Source: Methylomarinum sp.
Lineage (GTDB): Bacteria; Pseudomonadota; Gammaproteobacteria; Methylococcales; Methylomonadaceae
Direction of reading: 5' to 3'
Length of the DNA stretch: 24,511 nt
Assembly (NCBI GenBank): GCA_013139755.1
Contig: WTAG01000235.1
Span: 1-24,511, forward strand
This document shows positions 1 through 6,963 of this stretch, in pieces; within the stretch, counting starts at the first letter, position 1, and each line of letters opens with the position of its first letter. The notes below the pieces were generated by a model that made no database searches, was not told the origin of the DNA, and saw only the letters and a program-made list of their open reading frames with translations. The position numbers and the translations under genes were made by a program.

Positions 1-376
1 GCAAGGCTTCATCAGTCACCGTGCCAGGGGTAACAACGCGCATTACTTTGCGTTCTACTGGGCCTTTGCTGGTAGCCGGGTCACCGACTTGTTCACAGAA
101 GACTACGGATTCACCTTGTTTAATTAAACGGGCAACATAGCCTTCAGCGGCGTGATGAGGCAGTCCTGCCATCGGAATGGGGTCGCCAGCAGATTTTCCT
201 CGGCTGGTTAGGGTAATATCTAATAGTTCAGCAGCTTTTCTGGCATCATCAAAAAATAATTCGTAAAAATCCCCCATCCGGTAAAAAACCAGCGTATCGG
301 GATGTTGTGATTTGATGCGCAAATATTGCTGCATCATCGGAGTATGTGGGTTAGTGTTTTTCTGTTCTGTAGGCAT
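1..376 (-). CDS. mutS: DNA mismatch repair protein MutS, N-terminal part
   Basis: This is the first 125 codons of MutS, which recognises mispaired bases and starts mismatch repair with MutL. The gene starts at an ATG (complement of 374-376) and runs off the left edge. The translation shows the hallmark mismatch-recognition segment [11 protein letters not shown] near residues 32-42, with the Phe and Glu that contact the mismatch, followed by [11 protein letters not shown], which is nearly invariant in MutS1 proteins. Base composition is higher in GC than the glycan genes (32 of 60 bases at 61-120), as expected of a core gene. It is divergent from the pncC-like gene, with only 33 bases between the two starts, so both promoters must lie in or near that gap. 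Identity is very secure; only the N-terminus can be judged. Confidence 0.97.
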   Translation of the reverse strand, partial: MPTEQKNTNPHTPMMQQYLRIKSQHPDTLVFYRMGDFYELFFDDARKAAELLDITLTSRGKSAGDPIPMAGLPHHAAEGYVARLIKQGESVVFCEQVGDPATSKGPVERKVMRVVTPGTVTDEAL

Positions 377-409
377 GCTATTATTCTATCAAAATAGAAA
401 GCGTAAAAG

Positions 410-1207
410 ATGATGGATAAACAAATAACTGAACTTGCAGAGCAATTAGGGCTTAAATTAAAAGAAAATAAGCTGAAAATTGTGACCGCCGAATCTTGTA
501 CGGGAGGAGGAATAGCACAAGCTATCACAGAAATCCCAGGAAGTTCAGCCTGGTTTGATAGAGGATTTGTCACTTATAGCAATCAGGCTAAAGTACAAAT
601 GTTACAAGTAAAGCAAGTGACTTTAGATAACTTCGGCGCTGTCAGTGATGAAGTCGCAAGGGAAATGGTTGAAGGCGCTTTAGCTAATAGTGATACAGAA
701 ATAGCTATTTCAGTAACTGGTATTGCTGGGCCTACGGGGGGGGCGGAGCAAAAACCAGTCGGTACTGTTTATATTGCCTGGGGAATGACGGGCGGAGCAA
801 TAGGGTGTAAAAAGTATGCCTTTTTAGGTGATAGAACTGAAATTAGGCAGCAAACGGTTGTTTATGCATTAACAAATTGTTTGCAACAACAAAAAATATT
901 TAAAAACATAAAGGTATCACTTTATCAAAAAAGTGAAATCTTTTTAAAACAATTGTTGAAACAAAAATTACCAGAAAATAGTCATTATTTTCTTTTTGGT
1001 TCAAGAGCAAAGGGAAGCGCAAGTGAAATGGCTGATATTGATATTGGAATCTTGGCTGAATTAGCAATACCAAAAAAAATTATCAATAATATAAATGAAG
1101 AAATCGAAGAATCTTTTGTTCCCTATAAAGTGGATTTAATTGATTTTAAAGTGGCTTCTGAGGCATTTACACAACAAGCATTAAAAAAGGTTATCCCGTG
1201 GAATTAA
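410..1207 (+). CDS. pncC: PncC (CinA C-terminal) amidohydrolase fused to a MNT-type nucleotidyltransferase domain
   Basis: Residues 1 to about 162 are a complete nicotinamide-nucleotide amidohydrolase (CinA C-terminal family), which deamidates NMN in pyridine nucleotide salvage. TAESCTGG (26-33) carries the family's serine, YSNQAK (56-61) its lysine, and VTGIAGPTGG (102-111) is the other conserved block. Stand-alone PncC normally ends at about 160-165 residues. Here the frame continues into a minimal nucleotidyltransferase domain: GSRAKGSASEMADID (197-211) matches the GSX10DXD signature exactly, and VDLID (241-245) supplies the third acidic position. MNT proteins are usually separate genes of about 100 residues paired with HEPN toxins, and the next gene here is such a partner, overlapping by 10 bases. 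Seen: an uninterrupted 265-codon frame. Known: both families. Inferred: an MNT-HEPN module became joined to the 3' end of pncC. Two ATGs (410, 413) are possible starts. Confidence 0.9.
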   Translation: MMDKQITELAEQLGLKLKENKLKIVTAESCTGGGIAQAITEIPGSSAWFDRGFVTYSNQAKVQMLQVKQVTLDNFGAVSDEVAREMVEGALANSDTEIAISVTGIAGPTGGAEQKPVGTVYIAWGMTGGAIGCKKYAFLGDRTEIRQQTVVYALTNCLQQQKIFKNIKVSLYQKSEIFLKQLLKQKLPENSHYFLFGSRAKGSASEMADIDIGILAELAIPKKIINNINEEIEESFVPYKVDLIDFKVASEAFTQQALKKVIPWN

Positions 1208-1515
1208 AGTTACAGGCTTATAAACAAGCACTGGATGGTTTTAACTACCTGGCTAATGTTGATTATATTTCTTTGCAGAAAATATTGGATCCCAGAGTAA
1301 TTGATGGACTTGAAAATGGTTTGATACGGAAATTCGAAATAATTACTGAATTAAGCTGGAAATTAGCAAAAGCATTTTTGTTTCAAATGGAAGCTGTTGA
1401 CTCAAAAACACCAAAGCAAAATATTAAAAGTTTTTTTGCAGCAGGTCATCTTGTTGAGGAAGATTACTTATTATGGATGCAGGCACTTGATGATAGAAAT
1501 AGCTTGAGCCATTGA
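1198..1515 (+). CDS. HEPN-domain partner of MNT nucleotidyltransferase, cut by TGA in the RX4HXY motif
   Basis: This is a HEPN protein of the HI0074-like 'nucleotidyltransferase substrate binding' family, the usual toxin or substrate partner of MNT domains. It starts at GTG 1198 inside the end of the preceding fusion gene, an overlap typical of MNT-HEPN pairs. The family is normally about 130-145 residues, but this frame stops after 105. The final residues are RNSLSH (100-105), the R-X4-H of the HEPN active site, followed by TGA at 1513-1515 and then an in-frame Tyr codon. The stop therefore replaces the X of RX4HXY. In characterised HEPN-MNT pairs the Tyr of this motif is the AMPylated residue. 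The frame stays open for another 32 codons. It may be a decayed toxin, a truncated product or, less likely, a read-through gene. TGA is used as an ordinary stop elsewhere in the window. Confidence 0.8.
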   Translation: MELKLQAYKQALDGFNYLANVDYISLQKILDPRVIDGLENGLIRKFEIITELSWKLAKAFLFQMEAVDSKTPKQNIKSFFAAGHLVEEDYLLWMQALDDRNSLSH

Positions 1516-1614
1516 TATGATAAAAAGTCTTATCAGTCAGCCTTAAAAAGAATGAAAGTTTATGCTGATTTATATTTAAAATTATTGGGTTTTTTTGAAA
1601 ACCACGGTAAATAA
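1516..1614 (+). pseudogene. In-frame continuation of the HEPN gene after the internal TGA
   Basis: From the Tyr codon at 1516 the HEPN frame runs on without a stop to TAA at 1612-1614 (32 sense codons). It begins YDKKSYQSALKRM and ends in a hydrophobic helix-like segment, as expected of the last helix of an HI0074-type HEPN protein. With the TGA counted as a residue, the gene would encode 138 amino acids, the family's normal size. There is no ribosome binding site or start codon at its head, so it would be expressed only by read-through or after reversion. A 6-base-stem hairpin (1518-1535) lies just after the TGA, but its position and loop do not fit a bacterial SECIS. Confidence 0.7.
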
Positions 1615-1755
1615 CGGGCGGGGTTAAGTTGTGTGTAAGGAGATGACCTAGAGGATATGACTTCAACTTCTTCTTTTAAAGTACACCTCTTGACTGAAAA
1701 GAATCTTGTATGATGAGAAAATAATGCAAACTGATTTTGTTATGGATTTATAACT
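1615..1755 (+). other. Gap between the HEPN gene and the glycan operon
   Basis: These 141 bases hold no gene. They contain one copy of an 18-base direct repeat (see the entry at 1628-1645) and the sequence just ahead of the WcaJ-like gene, where an operon promoter would be expected. A TTGACT at about 1690 is followed by TATGAT, but only 13 bases separate them, so I do not call a sigma-70 promoter. Confidence 0.5.
1628..1645 (+). repeat. Copy 1 of an 18-base direct repeat flanking the wcaJ-like gene
   Basis: The core TGTGTGTAAGGAGATG at 1630-1645 recurs exactly and in the same orientation at 3470-3485. Two bases further upstream the copies differ at only one position. The copies bracket the WcaJ-like gene. 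The core contains AAGGAG-ATG, which resembles a ribosome binding site and start, but in both places the following codons reach a stop almost at once. Confidence 0.55.
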
Positions 1756-3153
1756 ATGGAAATATCAATGAAAGAAAATGCTAATTTATTAGTTTTATGT
1801 ATGAAACTTTTAGATAGCATTATTATTGGTGTTGGCGGTATTCTTTGTTTTTTTATTTTAAAGCCTGTTAAGCAGTTTCCGGAATATAGCGGTTTTTTCC
1901 CCGAGAATTATTTAACTATTATTTTGCTAGGCGTTATATTTAGTGCCTGGTGGTTTCCTGCGTTTAGTGTATATCAAAGTTGGCGTGGCGGCGGTGTGTT
2001 TACTGAAATTCGTGGAATACTACTGGGTTGGACTTGTTCATTATTGGGATTGTTAGCTTTTATTGTTTTTACAAAAACAGCAACTGATTTTTCGCGTCAC
2101 TGGCTTATATTTTGGTATGGATTTGTTTTTTTCTCCCTTATCCTTCCACGTTTGATATTACGCTGGGTATTAAGAGTTTTACGTCAAAAAGGAAGAAATA
2201 TTAGATATATCGTTATTGTTGGTGATGGGCCTTTAAACGAGCAATTAATAAAAAAAATTCAGTCAGCAACTTGGTTGGGGTTAAGTATTAAGGGGTTTTT
2301 TTCTGATAAACCTATGCCCAAGATTCAAAAGATACCTCACTTAGGAGCGACGCAAGATCTATTGAAATATGTTGAATCTGAAAATATTGACCAAGTATGG
2401 ATAACATTACCTTTAAAAGCGATGGAAAAAATTGAACTTTTATGTCGGCAATTACATTCTGTTATAGTTGAGGTTAAGTTAGTTCCTGACATTGCAGGGG
2501 TACGCCTGTTGAACTATTCGACTATGCAGCTTGATGGAATGGCGGTAATTAATATGTCCGTTTCTCCTATGTCTGGTAGCAGTATTCTTATAAAGTGGAT
2601 GGAAGATAAAATTTTAGCATTAATTATCTTGATTAGCATTAGTCCACTTTTTTGTATGATTGCGTTAGCTGTAAAATTGACATCACCTGGCCCTATTTTT
2701 TACATACAGGAGCGAGTCGGTAATAATGGCAAAAAATTTCAAATGCTTAAATTTAGGTCAATGCCAGTAAACACAAATAAAGAGAGTGTCTGGGGGATGG
2801 CCAAGAATAAGGAAAAAACCGCAGTTGGACAATTCTTGCGCAATACAAGTCTGGATGAATTACCCCAATTTATTAATGTTCTAAAAGGAGATATGTCTAT
2901 TGTGGGGCCTCGCCCAGAACAAACTGTTTTTGTTGAACAGTTTAAATATGAAATTAATAGCTATATGCAAAAGCACTTGGTACATGCTGGTATTACTGGC
3001 TGGGCACAGGTCAATGGCTTGCGAGGTGATACGTGTATTACGACGCGCCTTGATTATGACTTGTTTTATGTTGAGAATTGGTCTTTGTGGTTTGATTTGA
3101 AAATTATAGGAATGACTGTTTTTAAAGGTTTTTTGTCTAAAGAAAATAATTAA
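1756..3153 (+). CDS. Undecaprenyl-phosphate hexose-1-phosphate transferase, WcaJ-like (initiating enzyme)
   Basis: This is a polyprenyl-phosphate sugar-1-phosphate transferase of the WcaJ/WbaP type, which loads the first sugar on undecaprenyl phosphate at the inner membrane. The 465-residue length suits the long subfamily: several N-terminal membrane segments (about 10-135), a central nucleotide-binding-like fold beginning IVIVGDG (about 152-158), another membrane segment (about 280-300), then the cytoplasmic catalytic domain. That domain shows SPGPIFYIQERVG (about 311-323), KFRSM (about 332-336), LDELPQ (about 365-370) and GPRPE (about 383-387), the conserved acidic and basic sites of the family. 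ATG 1756 has no clear ribosome site; ATG 1768 has GGA seven bases upstream and may be the real start. It is the first gene of the glycan block, and the next gene follows after a 530-base gap with repeats. WcaJ enzymes usually transfer glucose-1-phosphate, but the substrate cannot be read from sequence. Confidence 0.92.
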   Translation: MEISMKENANLLVLCMKLLDSIIIGVGGILCFFILKPVKQFPEYSGFFPENYLTIILLGVIFSAWWFPAFSVYQSWRGGGVFTEIRGILLGWTCSLLGLLAFIVFTKTATDFSRHWLIFWYGFVFFSLILPRLILRWVLRVLRQKGRNIRYIVIVGDGPLNEQLIKKIQSATWLGLSIKGFFSDKPMPKIQKIPHLGATQDLLKYVESENIDQVWITLPLKAMEKIELLCRQLHSVIVEVKLVPDIAGVRLLNYSTMQLDGMAVINMSVSPMSGSSILIKWMEDKILALIILISISPLFCMIALAVKLTSPGPIFYIQERVGNNGKKFQMLKFRSMPVNTNKESVWGMAKNKEKTAVGQFLRNTSLDELPQFINVLKGDMSIVGPRPEQTVFVEQFKYEINSYMQKHLVHAGITGWAQVNGLRGDTCITTRLDYDLFYVENWSLWFDLKIIGMTVFKGFLSKENN

Positions 3154-3320
3154 TGAGATAAGAAAAATATTTTAATTAGCAAATTAAGTGACAGATATCA
3201 AAAATAAGACAGTCTATAATAAACTTGAAACAAAATTCCATACATGTTCCTTAACGACATCTCCTTTTAAAGAGTCATATAAGATCAACTTGTTAACCAT
3301 ATTTGAAATTTTGTCGATAA

Positions 3321-3393
3321 CAGTAGGAGGGGCCTATTGGCCGCGACTGCTCTTGATCTTGTTCTGGTCGCGGCCAATAGGCCCCTCCTACCG
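3321..3393. repeat. REP-like palindrome, copy 1
   Basis: The left arm (3321-3347) and right arm (3367-3393) are 27-base inverted repeats with one mismatch, beginning CAGTAGGAGGGGCC and ending GGCCCCTCCTACCG. The 19-base loop contains CTTGATCTT. The same arms and loop core occur at 22341-22415, so this is a dispersed element and not a local hairpin. The GC-rich stem is unlike the AT-rich surroundings. It could act on transcripts as a strong hairpin, but it has no run of T right after the stem that would make it a classic terminator. Confidence 0.85.
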
Positions 3394-3467
3394 ATAAGAA
3401 AAACTCAGGAAATTCTGGTTTTTTATAAACCTGTGGTTTGTATCGAGCCATGTAAATCATTAAAAAT

Positions 3468-3485
3468 GATGTGTGTAAGGAGATG
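3468..3485 (+). repeat. Copy 2 of the 18-base direct repeat flanking the wcaJ-like gene
   Basis: The second copy of TGTGTGTAAGGAGATG is at 3470-3485, matching 1630-1645 exactly over 16 bases. Its right part also pairs with 3251-3266 as an imperfect inverted repeat (14 of 16 paired positions identical), with the large palindrome between them. The copy is followed at once by TAG in the frame of its ATG, so it does not start a gene. Confidence 0.55.
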
Positions 3486-3589
3486 TAGTTAACGTAGAAA
3501 GTATACAAAATTACATCAATAGCATTAAACAAAATACCGTCTTATTAATCTTGATTATTGCCTCTGCCACCATCTTTCAGCTGGTTTAA
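3482..3589 (+). pseudogene. Short membrane-protein-like remnant
   Basis: From GAT at 3482 there are 35 open codons to TAA at 3587-3589, giving a polar stretch with VESIQNYINSIKQNT followed by VLLILIIASATIFQLV, a typical amphipathic lead-in and membrane helix. There is no ATG, GTG or TTG start in frame, and an in-frame TAA lies just upstream. It reads like the N-terminus of an inner-membrane polysaccharide protein that has been lost, but no family can be named and chance is possible in AT-rich DNA. Confidence 0.3.
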
Positions 3590-3675
3590 TATTATTATTG
3601 ATTTTTCTTTTAATCCAAGGTGCCGAGTAAATATATCGACTATACCAATATTATTAGCCTTTTAATTTTTATTCT

Positions 3676-3689
3676 AGGAGTTTGTTTTG
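3676..3689 (+). promoter_or_regulatory. Ribosome binding site deciding a TTG start
   Basis: AGGAG at 3676-3680 is followed after six bases by TTG at 3687-3689. That places the start of the aminotransferase exactly where its family begins (MINVTKTYLP). No ATG lies in frame nearby, so the TTG start is well supported. Confidence 0.75.
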
Positions 3690-4760
3690 ATCAATGTGAC
3701 AAAAACATATTTACCAAACAAGGAAAAATATCAAAAATATGTAGACGAGATCTTTGCAAGTGGCTGGGTTACAAATAATGGCCCGATGGTAAAAAAACTA
3801 GAAAAAAGGCTTTCAGAATATTTAGGCGTTAAAAATATAGTTTTAGTTGCTAATGGAACGGTAGCTCTTGAAATAGCGTATAGAACCTTAGATATAAAAA
3901 ACTATGTGATTACAACACCTTTTAGTTTTGTAGCAACAACAAGCTCTCTGGTTACCAATGGACTAAAACCTATTTTTGCCGATATAGATTCGGATACTTT
4001 AAATATAGATCCTAAAAACATAGAAGAGCTAATTACTCCGAACACCTCTGCCATTGTTCCAGTACATGTATTTGGGAATGCATGTGATGTTGAAAGAATT
4101 GATAATATTGCCAAAAAACATGATCTAAAAGTAATTTATGATGCTGCACATGCCTTTAATGTTCAATTTAAAGGTGAGAGCGTATTAAGGCATGGAGATA
4201 TATCAACATTAAGTTTTCATGCCACCAAGCTGTTTCATACCATTGAAGGGGGCGCTTTAATTATTAATGATGATGCTTTAGTTGAAAAGGCGCGTTATTT
4301 GATTAATTTTGGTATAGAAAATACTGAATCTATTCCAGAATTAGGCACTAATGCAAAGATGAATGAGTTTGAAGCCGCTATGGGGCTTTGTATGCTTGAT
4401 GAAATAGAAGGAATCTCTCAAAAAAGGCAAGAAATCTATAAAAGATATAAGAAAGAGTTGGGGGGGGAGCTGGAGTATCAATCTCAAAATATGCATTCCA
4501 CTCAAAACTATAGTTACTTTCCAATTATTTTAAATAATGAACAACAGACCATTAAAGTTCTAAAGGCATTAAATAAGGAACAGATTTTTCCAAGAAGATA
4601 TTTTTACACATCCCTTGATACATTAAGTTATATTGAGCCAAAACAAGTTAGTCCTATTTCAAGGGATATATCTAAGCGTATATTGGCTTTGCCGTTGTAT
4701 TCAGAATTAGATAAAAGTAGTCAAATGAAAATTATTAATGTGATTAAAGAGGCTTTATGA
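3687..4760 (+). CDS. vioA: DegT/DnrJ/EryC1-family sugar aminotransferase, VioA-like
   Basis: This PLP-dependent nucleotide-sugar aminotransferase has 357 residues, the usual length. Conserved features are SGWVTNNGP (25-33), YDAAHAF (151-157) with the Asp that contacts the cofactor ring, and FHATKLFHTIEGG (177-189) with the Schiff-base Lys181. The FHATK-F-T-EGG form is typical of the branch that aminates C4 of dTDP-4-keto-6-deoxyglucose (VioA/DesI, making dTDP-viosamine); C3-aminating relatives usually carry a GKNLGA-type sequence there. The viosamine assignment is therefore an inference from one motif. It starts at TTG with a strong ribosome site. Its stop overlaps the ATG of the WbqC-like gene (ATGA), showing tight coupling. 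WbqC-family genes commonly accompany such aminotransferases in O-antigen and flagellin-glycan loci. No rmlA/rmlB supplying the substrate lies in this window. Confidence 0.85.
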   Translation: MINVTKTYLPNKEKYQKYVDEIFASGWVTNNGPMVKKLEKRLSEYLGVKNIVLVANGTVALEIAYRTLDIKNYVITTPFSFVATTSSLVTNGLKPIFADIDSDTLNIDPKNIEELITPNTSAIVPVHVFGNACDVERIDNIAKKHDLKVIYDAAHAFNVQFKGESVLRHGDISTLSFHATKLFHTIEGGALIINDDALVEKARYLINFGIENTESIPELGTNAKMNEFEAAMGLCMLDEIEGISQKRQEIYKRYKKELGGELEYQSQNMHSTQNYSYFPIILNNEQQTIKVLKALNKEQIFPRRYFYTSLDTLSYIEPKQVSPISRDISKRILALPLYSELDKSSQMKIINVIKEAL

Positions 4761-5452
4761 AACTTGCAATCATGCAACCATACTTATTCCCTTACCTAGG
4801 CTATTTCAAGTTAATTGATGCTGTTGATAAATTTGTATTTTATGATGATGTGAACTTTATTAAGAATGGTTGGATAAATAGAAACCGTTTGTTAATTTCA
4901 AAAAAAGTAAACTACCTAACTATCCCTTTATCTGGAATGAGTTCATCTTTGAAAATTAATCAAGTTATGGTGCAGGGAAATGAAAGATGGCGAAAAAAAA
5001 TTTTACAATCTGTGAGGCAGTCATACTCAAAAGCTCCACACTTTAAAGAGGTAAATAATATACTTTCTGAAGTATTGTTTTCGAAAGAAAATTATATATC
5101 TGACATGGCAAAGAAAAGTATTATTCTTGTATCTCAATATTTAGAATTAGAAACACAGTTTATTATTTCTTCATCACATTACAATAATATGGATTTAAAC
5201 GGTGTAGACCGAGTAATAGATATTTGTCATAAGGAAAAGGCTACAGAATACTATAATCTGCCTGGTGGTAGTGGTCTTTATGATGATAATTTATTTGAGT
5301 TTAATAAAATTAAACTGTATTTTATTAAACCTTTTCTAAGCCAATATCAGCAGTTTTCAGAAGAATTTGTCTCAGGATTATCAGTTATTGATGTTCTTAT
5401 GTTTAATGATAAATGTACTGCTCGTGAGATGCTTCATAGAGAGGGGGGCTGA
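4757..5452 (+). CDS. WbqC-like family protein
   Basis: This is a 231-residue member of the WbqC-like family. The opening MKLAIMQPYLFPYLGYF is the family hallmark, followed by FVFYDDVNFIKNGWINRN (about 27-44) and a C-terminal SVIDVLMFND. The family is found in O-antigen, capsule and flagellin-glycan clusters, often next to nucleotide-sugar aminotransferases, and is thought to act in amino-sugar processing or acylation. Its exact reaction is not established as far as I know. The ATG overlaps the stop of the VioA-like gene (ATGA), so the two are probably translated together. A ribosome site (AAAGGA) just after its stop serves the next gene. Confidence 0.88.
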   Translation: MKLAIMQPYLFPYLGYFKLIDAVDKFVFYDDVNFIKNGWINRNRLLISKKVNYLTIPLSGMSSSLKINQVMVQGNERWRKKILQSVRQSYSKAPHFKEVNNILSEVLFSKENYISDMAKKSIILVSQYLELETQFIISSSHYNNMDLNGVDRVIDICHKEKATEYYNLPGGSGLYDDNLFEFNKIKLYFIKPFLSQYQQFSEEFVSGLSVIDVLMFNDKCTAREMLHREGG

Positions 5453-5457
5453 AAGGA

Positions 5458-6429
5458 ATGACTATAGGTGGGTATTTTGAGTTTGAATTACCAGTATCTA
5501 AAACTCATTTATATTCTGATGCCATAAAGTTTCAATCTGCACGAGCTGCATTTTATGCTTTACTTGAAGAAGGTAAGCCAAATCGAGTTTGGATGCCAAA
5601 TTATATTTGTGATTCGATGATATTGCCTCTTCACTCACTAAACATTGAAGTTAAATTTTATGATTTAACTATAGATCTTGATGTCAGTGAATCAGTTGTT
5701 TTAAAAAAAAGTGATTGGCTGTTATATGTCAACTATTTCGGCATTTGCTCTGCGCAAGAAATAAAATTATTAAATCGTTTTAATTCAAATCAACTTGTAT
5801 TTGATCATTCTCAAGGATTTTTCACACCTCCCTCAAAATGTTTGGCAACTATCTATTCTCCTCGGAAATTCTTTGGGGTTCCTGATGGTGGCTATTTATT
5901 CACCGATATACAAATAACTGAACCTACAGAAGTTGATGGTCAAGCGGTTTATCGATGTGAACATTTATTACAACGACTGGATGATAATATAGAATTTGGC
6001 TACGATCTTTATAAGAAGAATGAAGAATCATTTCGTGATGTGCGACCATTTAAAATGGCTACACTCACTAATAATTTACTTTCGAGTTTAAATTATGCAG
6101 AAATTAAAAACATACGAAATGTTAATTTTAAAATGCTTCATGAAAGGTTGGAAAAAATAAATTTATTTAAAATATGTATAGCCTCTATTGATGGGGCTTT
6201 GTGTTATCCACTTTTAATAGATGATTCAAAACTAAAAATACAATTATTAAAAAAGAGAATATTTGTAGCCACTTATTGGGAAGAAGTGCAAAACAGGGCT
6301 AAAGCCAGCTCATTAGAATGCTTTCTTGTAAAAAATTTAATAGCAATTCCTTGTGATCAACGATATAACAAAATTGATATGGAGTTTGTCGTTGATTGTA
6401 TATTTAAGATAGTAGAAAAAAAATGTTAG
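5458..6429 (+). CDS. PLP-fold aminotransferase-like protein of a sugar-modification locus
   Basis: This 323-residue protein has the layout of a DegT-related, fold-type-I PLP enzyme. VWMPNYICDSM (44-54) corresponds to the cofactor phosphate region, VFDHSQGFF (114-122) carries Asp116 at the ring-nitrogen position, and YSPRKFFGVPDGG (133-145) places Lys137 where the Schiff base forms. It is clearly different from the VioA-like protein, and shorter. Proteins of this type are found in glycan clusters, but the substrate is unknown to me. It may aminate a second sugar or act in acyl precursor supply. It begins 5 bases after the WbqC-like gene with AAAGGA upstream, and its 3' end overlaps the acetyltransferase start by 7 bases. 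Confidence 0.75.
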   Translation: MTIGGYFEFELPVSKTHLYSDAIKFQSARAAFYALLEEGKPNRVWMPNYICDSMILPLHSLNIEVKFYDLTIDLDVSESVVLKKSDWLLYVNYFGICSAQEIKLLNRFNSNQLVFDHSQGFFTPPSKCLATIYSPRKFFGVPDGGYLFTDIQITEPTEVDGQAVYRCEHLLQRLDDNIEFGYDLYKKNEESFRDVRPFKMATLTNNLLSSLNYAEIKNIRNVNFKMLHERLEKINLFKICIASIDGALCYPLLIDDSKLKIQLLKKRIFVATYWEEVQNRAKASSLECFLVKNLIAIPCDQRYNKIDMEFVVDCIFKIVEKKC

Positions 6430-6953
6430 AAAAATATTATTTAAGAGATATTTGTTCTTCAGATATAAAAACCATACATACTTGGCGTAATGATGCGGAA
6501 ATTGTAGCTGGGCTCGGTGCATCTTATCGTTATGTTAATTTACAAACGGAAGAGACATGGTTTGCAACTTATCAAAGTAATAGATCAACTCAAGTTCGAT
6601 TAGGAATTATTAATAAGCAAGATGATCATTTAATAGGGATGAGTAATCTGGTTAAAATTGATTCTTTAGCAAGAAGTGCTGAGTTTTCTTTGCAAATTGG
6701 GGATAAAGAATTTTGGGGAATTGGCGTTGGTAAATGGGCGACAAAATTTACTATTATGCATGGATTTAACAATCTTAATTTGAACCGTATTTATCTCTAT
6801 GTACTTGCCGATAATATACCTGCCCAAGCAGTTTATCGAGCAGTTGGTTTCCTGCGTGAAGGAGTTTTAAGAGAGGCAGTTTTTAAAGAAGGAAAATATA
6901 AAGATTTAATTGTAATGTCAGTACTTCGACAGGAATTTAATTGTATTGAGTAG
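6423..6953 (+). CDS. GNAT-family N-acetyltransferase (RimJ-like)
   Basis: This 176-residue GNAT acyltransferase begins YYLRDICSSDIKTIHTWRND, the standard RimJ/RimL-type beginning. The acyl-CoA-binding segment with FWGIGVGKWAT (about 98-108) fits the R/Q-x-x-G-x-G/A loop. NLNRIYLYVLADNIPAQAVYRAVGF (about 118-142) contains the final strand and helix of the fold. Enzymes of this kind acetylate amino sugars (as PseH or WecD do) or proteins. Given the VioA-like gene two genes upstream, the 4-amino group of the same sugar is a reasonable acceptor, but that is inference. It overlaps the preceding gene by 7 bases, and 10 bases separate it from the PhyH gene. Confidence 0.87.
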   Translation: MLEKYYLRDICSSDIKTIHTWRNDAEIVAGLGASYRYVNLQTEETWFATYQSNRSTQVRLGIINKQDDHLIGMSNLVKIDSLARSAEFSLQIGDKEFWGIGVGKWATKFTIMHGFNNLNLNRIYLYVLADNIPAQAVYRAVGFLREGVLREAVFKEGKYKDLIVMSVLRQEFNCIE

Positions 6954-6963
6954 GTGTTGTTAT

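Larger units (their letters stand above)
3154..3686 (+). other. Repeat-bearing spacer between the WcaJ-like and VioA-like genes
   Basis: This 533-base gap has no convincing complete gene. It contains a strong palindrome (3321-3393), the second copy of the 18-base direct repeat (3468-3485), and an imperfect outer inverted pair, TTAACGACATCTCCTT at 3251-3266 against AAGGAGATGTAGTTAA at 3477-3492. It also holds a short open stretch (3482-3589) that looks like the start of a membrane protein, and the ribosome site for the TTG-started aminotransferase. A frame from GTG 3188 to 3397 is rejected because half of it is the palindrome. The gap looks like a place where a gene was lost and repeats accumulated. 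Confidence 0.6.

Noticed and set aside
334..573. Open frame on the minus strand overlapping the pncC start
   Set aside because: It is antisense to the conserved PncC motifs and overlaps the mutS start; no family features.
1513..1515. Alternative genetic code reading TGA as an amino acid
   Set aside because: Many genes here end with TGA in tight ATGA overlaps (4757, 9780, 10664, 12966), so TGA is a normal stop.
1513..1535. Selenocysteine insertion at the HEPN TGA, with a hairpin just downstream
   Set aside because: The stem begins only about three bases after the TGA, is short and AT-rich, and lacks the apical GGU loop of bacterial SECIS; HEPN proteins are not known selenoproteins.
1690..1714. 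TTGACT and TATGAT as a sigma-70 promoter for the glycan operon
   Set aside because: Spacing is 13 bases, far from the usual 16-18, and no alternative -35 gives a good match.
3188..3397. A 69-codon frame from GTG in the spacer after the wcaJ-like gene
   Set aside because: No ribosome site, and its second half is only the REP-like palindrome read through; the first half matches no family I recognise.
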